Shown: positions 42,845 to 50,972, counted from the stretch's first letter. The stretch is DNA of 64,000 nt from Bradyrhizobium sp. WBAH42 (GCF_024585265.1 NZ_CP036533.1:1426001-1490000); one strand, 5' to 3'. Made by a program: numbers and translations. Notes: generated from the sequence alone by a model not told the origin.

Positions 42845-43720
42845 TCAAGCTGCCTGATAGGCCGCGCTGCGCGCAGCCATCACGGCGTCAAAAGCCTCTC
42901 CCATGATCTCGGTCGATGGGGCAAGGCCTGTGAACAGTTCGAAGGCGTCGGCGGCCTGGTAAATCGCGAGCTCGCGGCCGGTCATGATCCGGGCGCCTTT
43001 CTCTCGCGCTGCGGCCAGCAGCGGCGTGATCAAGGGCGAATAGACGGCGTCGGCGACCCAAAGGTCCGCCCTGAGCAGCCCCACCGGAACCGGCGTGTCA
43101 CGGTTCGGCAGCATGCCGACCGGCGTGCCGTTGACGAGACCGGTCGCGCCCTCGAGGGCGTCCTCGACGCTGGTGGCGACGCGGGCGCCGCGCGAGGCGA
43201 GCAGGGCGGCCAGTTTCTCGGCGCGCGCCGGCTCGCTGTCGAGAATGCGGATGTCGGCTACTTTCAGGCTCGCCAGCGCAAACGCGATGGCCTTGCCGAC
43301 GCCGCCGGCGCCGATCACGGCGACGGCGTTGCCGGACGACGCCAGCAACGGCATCACCGCCCGCGCAAAACCCGTGGTGTCGGTGTTGTGGCCGGTCAGC
43401 CGGCCATCCCGGACGACGACGGTGTTGACCGCGCCCATGCTGGCCGCGCCTGGCGCCAGTGCGTCGAGCAGCGGCACGACCGCTTCCTTATAGGGGTAGG
43501 TGACATTGACGCCGGCAAAGCCGAGCCGCCGGACGCCCTCCAGCATCATGCGCAGCCCGGCCGCATCGGCGCCGGCGACCTCGATGAGCTGGTAATGGCC
43601 GCGCAGGCCGAGCGCCTCGGCGGCGCGCTCGTGCATGGCGGGGGACGCGGAATGCGCGATCGGCGCGCCGATCAGGCCGGTGAGGAGCTTCTTGCTGGCG
43701 GCGTATCCGCGTTTCGACAT
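42845..43720 (-). CDS. aroE: Shikimate/quinate dehydrogenase (AroE family)
   Basis: A 291-residue enzyme. The substrate-binding N-domain has GLIGAPIAHSASPAMHERAA (Ser residues that hold the shikimate carboxylate) and the catalytic lysine K78 in VNVTYPYKEAV, followed by GHNTDTTGF. The nucleotide-binding domain has AVIGAGGVGKAIAFAL. It interconverts shikimate and 3-dehydroshikimate. Its operon with an importer and dehydroshikimate dehydratase points to a catabolic isozyme working in the oxidative direction, not the biosynthetic AroE. The ATG at 43720 (MSKRGYAASK) is preferred over one 27 bases upstream. Confidence 0.92.
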   Translation of the reverse strand: MSKRGYAASKKLLTGLIGAPIAHSASPAMHERAAEALGLRGHYQLIEVAGADAAGLRMMLEGVRRLGFAGVNVTYPYKEAVVPLLDALAPGAASMGAVNTVVVRDGRLTGHNTDTTGFARAVMPLLASSGNAVAVIGAGGVGKAIAFALASLKVADIRILDSEPARAEKLAALLASRGARVATSVEDALEGATGLVNGTPVGMLPNRDTPVPVGLLRADLWVADAVYSPLITPLLAAAREKGARIMTGRELAIYQAADAFELFTGLAPSTEIMGEAFDAVMAARSAAYQAA

Positions 43721-43842
43721 GGTTCGCGATCGTTTCGTTGGGAGCATCCGGCCCCGGCCATTAGCGGGGAAATCTGTGCAATTCCAGCTGCGACGATAGT
43801 CTTTCCCCCGCCTAACACAATTACCCTTTTGTCCTGCAAACC

Positions 43843-43855
43843 TAACATCATGTTA
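43843..43855. promoter_or_regulatory. LysR-site candidate palindrome TAACATCATGTTA
   Basis: Perfect 6-bp arms TAACAT/ATGTTA around one base, 120 bases upstream of the aroE start and overlapping the LysR stop codon. Nearby CCTAACACAATTACCC (43811-43826) repeats part of the motif. Together they may be operator half-sites for the LysR protein encoded just upstream. Confidence 0.45.
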
Positions 43856-44791
43856 CTTCCTTCGTCCGCGGGCCGGGGCGGCCTTGCCACTGCCGCGGGA
43901 CGGCTCGACCGCGCGCATCTCGGTGCGCAGCGCCTCGATGAAGTATTCGGCGTGCAGAGACAGCGGCGTGCCGCGCTTGACCGCAACATAGGTGTCGAAC
44001 CGCGTCGGCTCGGCGATCTTCAAGAGCTCGATGCCGGGATAGCCGCCATGGGCCACCGTGAACTGGTCGATGATGGCGATGCCGAGCCCCGCCTTCACCA
44101 GCGCGCAGACGGTGGTGCCGAAGCGCGCGCGGATGGTGATGTTGTAGTCGAGCCGATGGCGCGCGAAGATCTCGGCCATGATGCGGCCATAGGGATCGTT
44201 GGGATCGATGCCGATCAGTGGATAGCGCGTGATCTCGGCGGCCGAGACCTGCTTGCGGCCGGAGAGCTCGTGGCCCGGCGGCACGATGCAATAGAGCTCG
44301 CCCGAGGCGAGCGGCATGAAGTCGAGCCCGGAATGCTCGAGCCGATAGCTCATCGCCACGCACTCGCCGCGGCCGAGCATCAGGTAGTCGATGGCTTCCT
44401 CGAGCTTGAGGATGTTGATGTCGATGCCGAGATCGGGATAGCGGCGGCGGACGCGCTCGATCGCGCGCGGCACCATCACCTGCGAGATGCTCGGCACCGA
44501 GCCGATGCGTAATTCCGAGAGGCCGCCGCGGCCGATCTTGGAGATGATCTCGGAGAGGTCGTCGACCTTCTTGTAGACGCCGTTGATCTGCTCGAAAATG
44601 TTCTCGGCTTCCGGCGTCGGGAAGTAGCGCCCATTCTGGCGCTGGAAGAAGCGGATGCCGAGCGAGCGCTCGGTGTATTTGACGAGGCGGCTGATCCCCG
44701 GCGCCGAGACGTTGAGCAGCTTCGCCGCACCGCCAATGGTGCCCGTCACCATCACGGCACGGATCACTTCGACCTGGCGCAGCGTCATCAT
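43853..44791 (-). CDS. LysR-family regulator of the shikimate operon
   Basis: A 312-residue LysR regulator. N-terminal winged helix: MTLRQVEVIRAVMVTGTIGG, then AAKLLNVSAPGISRLVKYTE; a long linker helix (IFEQINGVYKKVDDLSEIIS); and an inducer-binding domain (about 90-300; ELRIGSVPSISQVMVPRAIE). The C-terminal tail SGKAAPARGRRK is basic and low-complexity. It lies on the same strand, 132 bases upstream of shikimate dehydrogenase, with a palindrome in the gap, so it likely activates that operon in response to shikimate, dehydroshikimate or protocatechuate. ATGs at 44791 and 44788 are equivalent. Confidence 0.9.
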   Translation of the reverse strand: MMTLRQVEVIRAVMVTGTIGGAAKLLNVSAPGISRLVKYTERSLGIRFFQRQNGRYFPTPEAENIFEQINGVYKKVDDLSEIISKIGRGGLSELRIGSVPSISQVMVPRAIERVRRRYPDLGIDINILKLEEAIDYLMLGRGECVAMSYRLEHSGLDFMPLASGELYCIVPPGHELSGRKQVSAAEITRYPLIGIDPNDPYGRIMAEIFARHRLDYNITIRARFGTTVCALVKAGLGIAIIDQFTVAHGGYPGIELLKIAEPTRFDTYVAVKRGTPLSLHAEYFIEALRTEMRAVEPSRGSGKAAPARGRRK

Positions 44792-44904
44792 GGCCTTGAA
44801 ATGTCCCTGGCATCGACAAGAGATCGTGGCGGCGATCATCTCACGAGAGATGCGATGTCATCCAGCGGCAAGTGTGTGTCGATGTGGACGGAGGCGCGGT
44901 GCTT

Positions 44905-45088
44905 TACCCTCCCCTGGAGGGGGAGGGTCGATCGCGCGAAGCGCGAGCGGGGTGGGGTGATCTCTCCACTCGGGCACTGTTCGTCGCGGAGGGACCGTCA
45001 CCCCACCCCGTCTCACATTTCGCTGCGCTCAATATGAGACGACCCTCGGGCGAGCTACGCTCGTCCCGGACCCCTCCAGGGGAGGGTA
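44905..45088. repeat. Long dispersed inverted repeat, family E
   Basis: TACCCTCCCCTGGAGGGGGA and GAGCGGGGTGGGGTGA pair with TCACCCCACCCCG and CCCTCCAGGGGAGGGTA around a GATCTCTCCACTCGG centre; an inner arm reads ATTTCGCTGCGCTC. It takes up most of the 429-base gap 44792-45220, where no other feature was found. Confidence 0.75.
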
Positions 45089-45220
45089 AGAGCGCAGCAG
45101 GCTCGTTGCGGATGATGACGAAGCAACTTCCCGGTCAGAGTGTTCGACTAAAATCCGCGCGTTCAGATGGAGAGGCGTTCTCGTGGCGCGATCTGTTGCT
45201 TCGGCTGTTGCAACGGCACT

Positions 45221-45397
45221 CTAGCTCGCTGGCCCTTCCGGCAACACGCTCCCGGCCAGCTCCGCGCGCTCGCTCTGCAGCACCTCGCGCGCAAACTCGA
45301 TGATCTTCTGCTTGTTTGCGGTTTCGCGGACGGCAAAAAACACGCGGTTCAATTCCAGGCCGAGCACACTGTTGAGGGCGATATCCTCGTCTTCCAT
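45221..45397 (-). CDS. Small protein of unknown function (58 aa)
   Basis: MEDEDIALNSVLGLELNRVF..., ending with LPEGPAS. It is soluble and acidic at the N-terminus, with a predicted amphipathic helix around NKQKIIEFAREVLQSERAEL. The reading frame is clean from ATG to TAG and its codon use resembles neighbouring genes. It is divergent from the luxR gene. No domain is recognised. Its position at a quorum-sensing locus raises the possibility of a regulatory link, but nothing in the sequence proves it. Confidence 0.55.
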   Translation of the reverse strand: MEDEDIALNSVLGLELNRVFFAVRETANKQKIIEFAREVLQSERAELAGSVLPEGPAS

Positions 45398-45563
45398 CGT
45401 TGGTTTCCCGCTTCGACGCCTTCAGGTGTATCGTGGCGTCAATTCTGCCACAAGTAGTTTAAATCTTCAGAACGGATGAGCACCGGGAAACTACTGCCAT
45501 AGCGAATTGAGGCAGTCTGCGAATACGTGCTATACGGGAGCGGCGAGGGTCAGGAAACTTACG

Positions 45564-46292
45564 ATGTCCGCCGTTGATTATGGCCGGGAGGCGCTCGATT
45601 TCATCGAAGGGCTCGCAGCCCATACCAAGGTTTCGGACGCCATGGACGCGCTTGCAACCGCGTTCGGTCGCTACGGTTTCGAACATATCATCGTGACGGG
45701 CTTGCCGAATCCCGAGCAGCGCTTTTCCCAGATGGTGCTTGCCAAGAAGTGGCCGGCGGAGTGGTTCAGCCTCTATACCGAAAAGAGCTACGACCGGGTC
45801 GATCCCGTGGTTCGCAAATGCCGGCAGACGGTGAACCCTTTCGAATGGTCCGAAGCGCCGTACGATCCGGAGCTGGAGCCCGGTGCGGTCGAGGTGATGC
45901 GGCGCGCAGCCGATTTTCGCATGTCGCGCGGCTTCGTCGTGCCGATCCACGGCTTGACTGGCTATGAGGCCGGCGTCTCGCTCGGCGGCGTCCACCTCGA
46001 TCTCAATGCGCGCAGCAAGCCGGCGCTGCACCTGATCGGGATGTACGGCTTCGATCACATCCGCCGTTTGCTGGAGCCGGTGCCGCATCCGTCCACGCGT
46101 CTTACCCCCCGCGAGCGCGAGGTGATCGCCTGGGCCTCGCAAGGCAAGTCTGCCTGGGAAATCGGCGAGATCCTGCACATCACGCAACGCACCGCCGAAG
46201 AGCATCTTGCAACTGCTGCGCGCAAGCTCGGCGCCGTCAACCGGACGCATGCGGTCGCCATCGCGATCCGCCACAGAATCATCACTCCCTGA
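45564..46292 (+). CDS. bjaR: LuxR-family quorum-sensing regulator (BjaR/RpaR-like)
   Basis: A 242-residue regulator. The N-terminal autoinducer-binding domain (about 15-165) contains WPAEWFSLYTEKSYDRVDPV, carrying the W, Y, D residues that hold an acyl-homoserine lactone. The C-terminal LuxR helix-turn-helix (about 175-240) has LTPREREVIAWASQGKSAWE, IGEILHITQRTAEEHLATAA and RKLGAVNRTHA. It directly precedes luxI. BjaR1, RpaR and BraR of this clade respond to isovaleryl-, p-coumaroyl- and cinnamoyl-HSL respectively. The ATG at 45564 is preferred over an upstream in-frame start. Confidence 0.9.
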   Translation: MSAVDYGREALDFIEGLAAHTKVSDAMDALATAFGRYGFEHIIVTGLPNPEQRFSQMVLAKKWPAEWFSLYTEKSYDRVDPVVRKCRQTVNPFEWSEAPYDPELEPGAVEVMRRAADFRMSRGFVVPIHGLTGYEAGVSLGGVHLDLNARSKPALHLIGMYGFDHIRRLLEPVPHPSTRLTPREREVIAWASQGKSAWEIGEILHITQRTAEEHLATAARKLGAVNRTHAVAIAIRHRIITP

Positions 46293-46301
46293 AATCTTCG
46301 C

Positions 46302-46323
46302 CTACTGGGAAATTTCCCAATAG
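46302..46323 (+). promoter_or_regulatory. lux-box-like 22-bp dyad upstream of luxI
   Basis: A 22-bp inverted repeat with arms CTACTGGGAAA and TTTCCCAATAG (10 of 11 positions pair). It sits 55 bases before the luxI start, where a LuxR dimer would overlap or adjoin the -35 region. It is probably the binding site of the LuxR protein encoded upstream, which would give positive autoregulation. Confidence 0.75.
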
Positions 46324-46377
46324 TCGATTTTTCCTTTTTCGCTGAGGCTGCCCCCATTTCAAGCCATGGGGGACTTC

Positions 46378-47037
46378 ATGATTCATGTGATTTCTTGCGT
46401 CAATCGGCACCTATACGAGGACGTTCTCGAACAGCATTTCCGAATTCGTCACGAGATTTTCGTCGAGGAGCGGAAATGGGAGGCGCTTCGCAAGCCCGAT
46501 GGCCGCGAGATCGACACCTACGACAACGAGGACGCGGTCTACCTGCTGGCTCTCGAAAACCGCCGTGTGCTCGGCGGCTCCCGCCTGTATCCGACCACCC
46601 GGCCGACGATGATGAGCGAGGTTTTCCCGCATCTCGCCGCGGTGCGCGGTTGCCCTGCGGACCCGCTGGTCTGGGAGTGGTCGCGCTTCTTCGTCACGCG
46701 CGAGCGCCGCGATGGCGAGTTCAATTTACAATTGATGGCGGCCGCGCAGGAATTCTGTCTCGATCAGGGCATCGAACGGCTCTGCCTCGTCATGGAGACG
46801 TGGTGGTTGCCGCGGTTCCACGACATCGGATTTGTCGTGACGCCGTTGGGATTGCCGGCGCTGGTGGAGAATTCCTGGACCATGGCGGCGACCATCGAGA
46901 TGCGCCAGGAGTCGCTCGATGTCGTGCGCGACCGTATTGGGATGACGAGCATCGTCCAGCAGGACGGTCCGCGGATCGACTGCATCGCCCGTGCCAACCT
47001 CCGCGGTCATGCTGCCGCGCAACGAAAGAGCGCCTGA
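46378..47037 (+). CDS. bjaI: LuxI-family acyl-homoserine lactone synthase (BjaI/RpaI type)
   Basis: A 219-residue synthase. The invariant LuxI residues are present: R24, F28 and W34 (FRIRHEIFVEERKW), D46 and D49, R69, E100 and R103 (WEWSRFF). Overall it looks like BjaI/RpaI/BraI, a clade that takes acyl- or aryl-CoA (isovaleryl-CoA, p-coumaroyl-CoA, cinnamoyl-CoA) rather than acyl-ACP (established for the named proteins). Which acyl group this one uses cannot be read from sequence. The ATG at 46378 has GGGGGA just upstream; an in-frame ATG at 46366 is less favourable. Confidence 0.92.
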   Translation: MIHVISCVNRHLYEDVLEQHFRIRHEIFVEERKWEALRKPDGREIDTYDNEDAVYLLALENRRVLGGSRLYPTTRPTMMSEVFPHLAAVRGCPADPLVWEWSRFFVTRERRDGEFNLQLMAAAQEFCLDQGIERLCLVMETWWLPRFHDIGFVVTPLGLPALVENSWTMAATIEMRQESLDVVRDRIGMTSIVQQDGPRIDCIARANLRGHAAAQRKSA

Positions 47038-47038
47038 A

Positions 47039-47257
47039 ATGTCGAACGTGATGCGGGACAGCCAGATCATGGCGCAAATCCGGGACGAGGATCTCGGCTA
47101 CATGTCCGACATGGCGCTCGAGCTGGCGCAGATGGCGGAAGACACCGGATTGACGACGCTCGCCTATCTGTTTCGGATGGCGGCCCTGGAGGCATCGACG
47201 GCCAACAGCGTCCTCACCGAGCCGGAGGAGCTCCCCCGGCAGATGACGTCGCACTAG
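47039..47257 (+). CDS. Small protein downstream of luxI (72 aa)
   Basis: MSNVMRDSQIMAQIRDEDLG... with ALELAQMAEDTGLTTLAYLF, ending PRQMTSH. It is an all-helical, acidic soluble protein. It starts 1 base after the luxI stop, so it is certainly in the same transcript and probably translationally coupled, and a strong terminator follows it. No domain is recognised. Possible roles are an antiactivator or an uncharacterised quorum-controlled protein; neither can be shown here. Confidence 0.7.
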   Translation: MSNVMRDSQIMAQIRDEDLGYMSDMALELAQMAEDTGLTTLAYLFRMAALEASTANSVLTEPEELPRQMTSH

Positions 47258-47271
47258 GCGCAACATGATCG

Positions 47272-47302
47272 CACCCTCTCATCGCCAGCCGGTGAGAGGG
47301 TG
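47272..47302 (+). terminator. Hairpin terminator after the luxI operon
   Basis: Perfect 10-bp stem CACCCTCTCA / TGAGAGGGTG with an 11-base loop, starting 14 bases after the stop of the 72-aa gene. The following TGATGTCATTT has only a weak T-run. The rest of 47303-47647 (345 bases) is relatively AT-rich with GCCTAAAAT repeated at 47413 and 47449 and no gene; it should contain the promoter of the next liv operon. Confidence 0.65.
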
Positions 47303-47647
47303 ATGTCATTTGAGTGCGGCAGGTTGCCTCACGGCGGGCGGCAGCCTTTTTGCATTGCAAGGCGCATATCGGCGCCCCTTTGCTGCACGAAGAAGCGCCG
47401 GATGCCTAAAATCCTCTATTGCTCCGAATTGTTTTAAGCCTAAAATGTTTTCTAGATCGTGCTGCCGGGTGCAATCCGCATGTGCCGAGATGCAACAAAG
47501 TGCATGTCTGGTGTCGAATCGCTCTTGCCTAGGAACGATACTGCCATTACCCATTTTTCGGCCTTGAAGAGGCAGGGGGAGCTCTTTCACTGATGGCGAC
47601 TGTGTTCGAACATCGGCGCAACGCTGCGCGCGCCTGAAAGAGTCTTG

Positions 47648-48565
47648 ATGCTGCTCGTCGTCGAACAATTCTTGAATGGGCTGCAGTTCGGCCTGCTGCT
47701 GTTCCTGCTCGCCGCCGGCCTGACGCTGGTGTTCGGGATCATGGATCTCGTCAACCTTGCGCACGGCTCGCTCTACATGATGGGCGCCTATTTCGCCGCG
47801 ACCTTCGCGGCGTGGACCGGCAGCTTCCTGCTCGGCGCGCTGATGGCGCTGGGAGCCACGCTCGTGCTCGGCATCGTGCTGGAGGTGACGGCGCTGCGGC
47901 ATCTCTACGGCCGCGACCATCTCGACCACGTGCTCGCGACCTTCGGCCTGATCCTGTTCTTCAATGAAGCCGTGCGGCTGATCTGGGGCCCGGCGGGCCT
48001 GGCGTTGCCGCTGCCGGCCTGGCTCACGGTGCCGGTGCCAATCCTGCCCGGCATTCATTATCCCGCCTATCGGCTCGCCATCATCGCGGTGGCGCTGCTG
48101 GTCGCGCTCCTGCTCTATCTCGGCGTGATGCGCACCCGCATCGGCATGCTGATCCGCGCCGGCGCCTCCAACCGCGAGATGATCGGTGCGCTCGGCATCA
48201 ACATCAAGCTGCTCTACACGCTGGTGTTCGGCCTGGGCGCCGCGCTCGCGGGCCTCGCCGGCCTGATGCAGGCGCCGATCCTCACCGTGCAGATCGGCAT
48301 GGGCGAGAACATCCTGATCCTCGCCTTCGTCATCATCGTCATCGGCGGCATCGGCTCGATCCGCGGCGCCTTCCTCGCCGCGATCTTCGTCGGCATGATC
48401 GACACGCTCGGCCGCGCCTTCCTGCCGAACCTGCTCCGCCAGGTGCTGAGCGGCGCCGCCGCGTCCACCGCCGCACCCGCGCTGTCCTCCATGCTGATCT
48501 ATCTCCTGATGGCGATCGTGCTGGTGGTAAGGCCGGAGGGGCTGTTTCCGGCCAACCGTCGATGA
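47648..48565 (+). CDS. livH: LivH-type ABC transporter permease
   Basis: A 305-residue permease: LNGLQFGLLLFLLAAGLTLV, FGIMDLVNLAHGSLYMMGAY (LivH hallmark), the coupling loop LIRAGASNREMIGALGINIK, and RPEGLFPANRR at the end. It is first of four overlapping transporter genes. The operon has no binding protein, unlike most Liv systems, so an orphan receptor such as those at 29081 or 33776 may serve it (inference). Confidence 0.92.
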   Translation: MLLVVEQFLNGLQFGLLLFLLAAGLTLVFGIMDLVNLAHGSLYMMGAYFAATFAAWTGSFLLGALMALGATLVLGIVLEVTALRHLYGRDHLDHVLATFGLILFFNEAVRLIWGPAGLALPLPAWLTVPVPILPGIHYPAYRLAIIAVALLVALLLYLGVMRTRIGMLIRAGASNREMIGALGINIKLLYTLVFGLGAALAGLAGLMQAPILTVQIGMGENILILAFVIIVIGGIGSIRGAFLAAIFVGMIDTLGRAFLPNLLRQVLSGAAASTAAPALSSMLIYLLMAIVLVVRPEGLFPANRR

Positions 48566-49506
48566 AGGGTTTGAGCGTGAGCAAGGCCGTCACGGCCCTG
48601 ATGCTGGCGGGCCTCGTGCTGCTGCCGCTCTATTCGCAGCTGTCCGGCAACATCTTCATCCTGACGCTGTTCACCCGCATCATCATCCTGGCGCTGGCGG
48701 CCGCGAGCCTCAACCTGATCATGGGGTTTGGCGGCATGATGAGCTTCGGCCATGCCGCCTATCTCGGCATCGGCGGCTACGCCGTCGGCATGCTCGCGCA
48801 GGAAGGCTTAGGTTCCGGCTTCATCCAGTTTCCGGTCGCGCTCGCCGCGTCTGCGATCTATGCGCTCGTGATCGGCGCGCTCTCGCTTCGCACCCGCGGC
48901 GTCTACTTCATCATGATTACGCTGGCCTTCGCGCAGATGGCCTATTACGTCGCCTCGGGGCTGGCGCGTTACGGCGGCGACGACGGCCTCACGATCTACA
49001 ATCGCAGCGACTTCTCCGGTCTCATCAATCTCGGCAATCGCGTGCAGTTCTACTATCTCTGCCTCGCCTGCCTGTTCGGCGTCGTCTTCCTGATCTGGCG
49101 CATCGTCAATTCGCGCTTCGGTCTCGTGGTGCAGGGCCTGCGCTCCAACGAGCAGCGCATGCAGGCGATCGGCTTCCCGGCCAAGCGCTACAAGCTGGTC
49201 TGCTTCGTCATATCGGGTACCATGTGTGGCTTGGCCGGCGCGCTGCTCGCCAACAACACCGATTTCGTCAGCCCGGCCGTGATGTACTGGACCCGCTCCG
49301 GCGACCTCATGGTGATGGTGATCCTCGGCGGTATGGGCACGTTGTTCGGCCCGATCATGGGTGCGGTGGTGTTCCTGCTGCTGGAGGAGTTCCTGTCGCA
49401 GATCACCGAATATTGGGCGCTGATCATGGGGCCGCTGCTGCTGCTCATCGTGCTGTTCGGCCGCGGCGGCATCATGGGCGTGCTCGGGAGGGCTGGCCGT
49501 GGCTGA
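48562..49506 (+). CDS. livM: LivM-type ABC transporter permease
   Basis: A 314-residue permease with about ten hydrophobic helices. It contains LNLIMGFGGMMSFGHAAYLG (LivM hallmark), GALSLRTRGVYFIMITLAFA and the coupling loop SRFGLVVQGLRSNEQRMQAI. It overlaps livH by 4 bp and livG by 8 bp, which indicates translational coupling. Confidence 0.92.
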   Translation: MKGLSVSKAVTALMLAGLVLLPLYSQLSGNIFILTLFTRIIILALAAASLNLIMGFGGMMSFGHAAYLGIGGYAVGMLAQEGLGSGFIQFPVALAASAIYALVIGALSLRTRGVYFIMITLAFAQMAYYVASGLARYGGDDGLTIYNRSDFSGLINLGNRVQFYYLCLACLFGVVFLIWRIVNSRFGLVVQGLRSNEQRMQAIGFPAKRYKLVCFVISGTMCGLAGALLANNTDFVSPAVMYWTRSGDLMVMVILGGMGTLFGPIMGAVVFLLLEEFLSQITEYWALIMGPLLLLIVLFGRGGIMGVLGRAGRG

Positions 49507-50266
49507 ACCCTTGCTCCGCGTCGAAAAGCTGGTGCGCCGCTTCGGCGGCATCATCGCGACCGACAACGTCTCGCTCGACGTCGCATCCGGCGAGCTGCAC
49601 GCCATCATCGGCCCGAACGGTGCCGGCAAGACCACGCTGATCAGCCAGCTCACCGGACATCTCGCGCCGCATTCCGGCAGCGTCTCGCTGGCGGGGCGGG
49701 ACATTACCCACTTGCCGGCATATCGCCGCTGCGCGCTCGGTCTTGCGCGTTCGTTCCAGATCACCTCGCTGCTGCTCGACTTCACCGCCGCCGACAATGT
49801 CGCGCTGGCGGCGCAGGCGCATGCCGGCACCTCGTTTCGCTTCTTCGCCAACGCGCGCAAGGAGCGACCCTTGCGCGATGCCGCACACGCCGCGCTCGAC
49901 CGCGTCGGTCTCGGCCATCGGGCCGATGTCGTGGTGAACAGGCTCAGCCATGGCGAGCGTCGCGAGCTCGAGCTTGCCGTTGCGCTCGCCAGCAAGCCGA
50001 AGCTGCTGCTGCTGGACGAGCCGATGGCCGGCCTCGGTGTCACCGAATCCCAGCGCATGGTGAAGCTGCTCCAGGAGCTGCGGAAGGAGGTCTCGATCGT
50101 GCTGGTCGAGCATGACATGCCGGCGGTGTTCGCGCTCGCCGACCGCATCTCGGTGCTGGTCTATGGCCGCGTCATCGCCTCCGGCGATCCGGCCGCGATC
50201 CGGGCCAACGAAGACGTCAAGCGCGCCTATCTCGGCGATCAGCACGTGGTGACGCATCATGACTGA
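49499..50266 (+). CDS. livG: LivG-type ABC transporter ATP-binding protein
   Basis: A 255-residue ATPase. Walker A IIGPNGAGKTT (about 35-45), LARSFQITSLLLDFTAADNV, signature LSHGERRELELAVAL and Walker B LLLLDEPMAGLGV are seen, with the switch His in LVEHDMPAVF. The GTG at 49499 overlaps livM by 8 bp. Both catalytic motifs look intact. Confidence 0.92.
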   Translation: MAEPLLRVEKLVRRFGGIIATDNVSLDVASGELHAIIGPNGAGKTTLISQLTGHLAPHSGSVSLAGRDITHLPAYRRCALGLARSFQITSLLLDFTAADNVALAAQAHAGTSFRFFANARKERPLRDAAHAALDRVGLGHRADVVVNRLSHGERRELELAVALASKPKLLLLDEPMAGLGVTESQRMVKLLQELRKEVSIVLVEHDMPAVFALADRISVLVYGRVIASGDPAAIRANEDVKRAYLGDQHVVTHHD

Positions 50267-50972
50267 CACGCTGCTCGACGTCGACGGCATCGAGACCTGT
50301 TACGGCCTGTCCCAGGTGCTGTTCGGCCTGTCGCTGTCGATCAAGCCGGGCGAGATGGTCTCGCTGATGGGCCGCAACGGCATGGGCAAGACCACCACCA
50401 TCCGCTCCATCATGGGCCTGACGCCGGCGCGCGCAGGCACCATTCGTTTCGCGGGCGCTGAGGTGCGGCAGCTTCCGTCCTACAGAATCGCCAAGCTGGG
50501 CGTCGGTCTCGTTCCCGAGGGACGCCAGATCTTCCCGAACCTCACCGTGCGCGAAAACCTGGTCGCGGCTGCGGCCGATCGCTTCAACAGCGATAATCCC
50601 TGGACGCTCGCGGCCATCTACGTGCTGTTCCCGCGCCTGGCCGAGCGTGCGTCCAACATGGGCAACCAGCTCTCCGGCGGCGAGCAGCAGATGCTCGCAA
50701 TCGGCCGCGCGCTGATGACGAATCCCAAACTCCTGATCCTGGACGAAGCGACCGAGGGCCTCGCGCCGCTGATCCGCGAAGAAATCTGGAACTGCCTGTC
50801 GTTGCTCAAGAGCCGGGGCCAGTCGATCCTGGTCGTCGACAAGAACGTCGATCATCTCGCCCGCATCTGCGATCGCCACTACATCATCGAGCGCGGCAAG
50901 ACGGTGTGGAGCGGCACCTCCGACGAACTGATGGCCGCGCCGGACTTGCAGCACAAATATCTGGGAATCTGA
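50259..50972 (+). CDS. livF: LivF-type ABC transporter ATP-binding protein
   Basis: A 237-residue ATPase: Walker A MGRNGMGKTT (about 39-48), VPEGRQIFPNLTVRENLVAA, signature QLSGGEQQMLAIGRAL and Walker B LLILDEATEGLAP. The Walker B region reads DEA instead of the usual DEP, as in many LivF proteins. The switch region is VVDKNVDHLA, where the usual His is replaced by Lys-Asn, a known LivF variation. It overlaps livG by 8 bp and ends the operon. Confidence 0.92.
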   Translation: MTDTLLDVDGIETCYGLSQVLFGLSLSIKPGEMVSLMGRNGMGKTTTIRSIMGLTPARAGTIRFAGAEVRQLPSYRIAKLGVGLVPEGRQIFPNLTVRENLVAAAADRFNSDNPWTLAAIYVLFPRLAERASNMGNQLSGGEQQMLAIGRALMTNPKLLILDEATEGLAPLIREEIWNCLSLLKSRGQSILVVDKNVDHLARICDRHYIIERGKTVWSGTSDELMAAPDLQHKYLGI

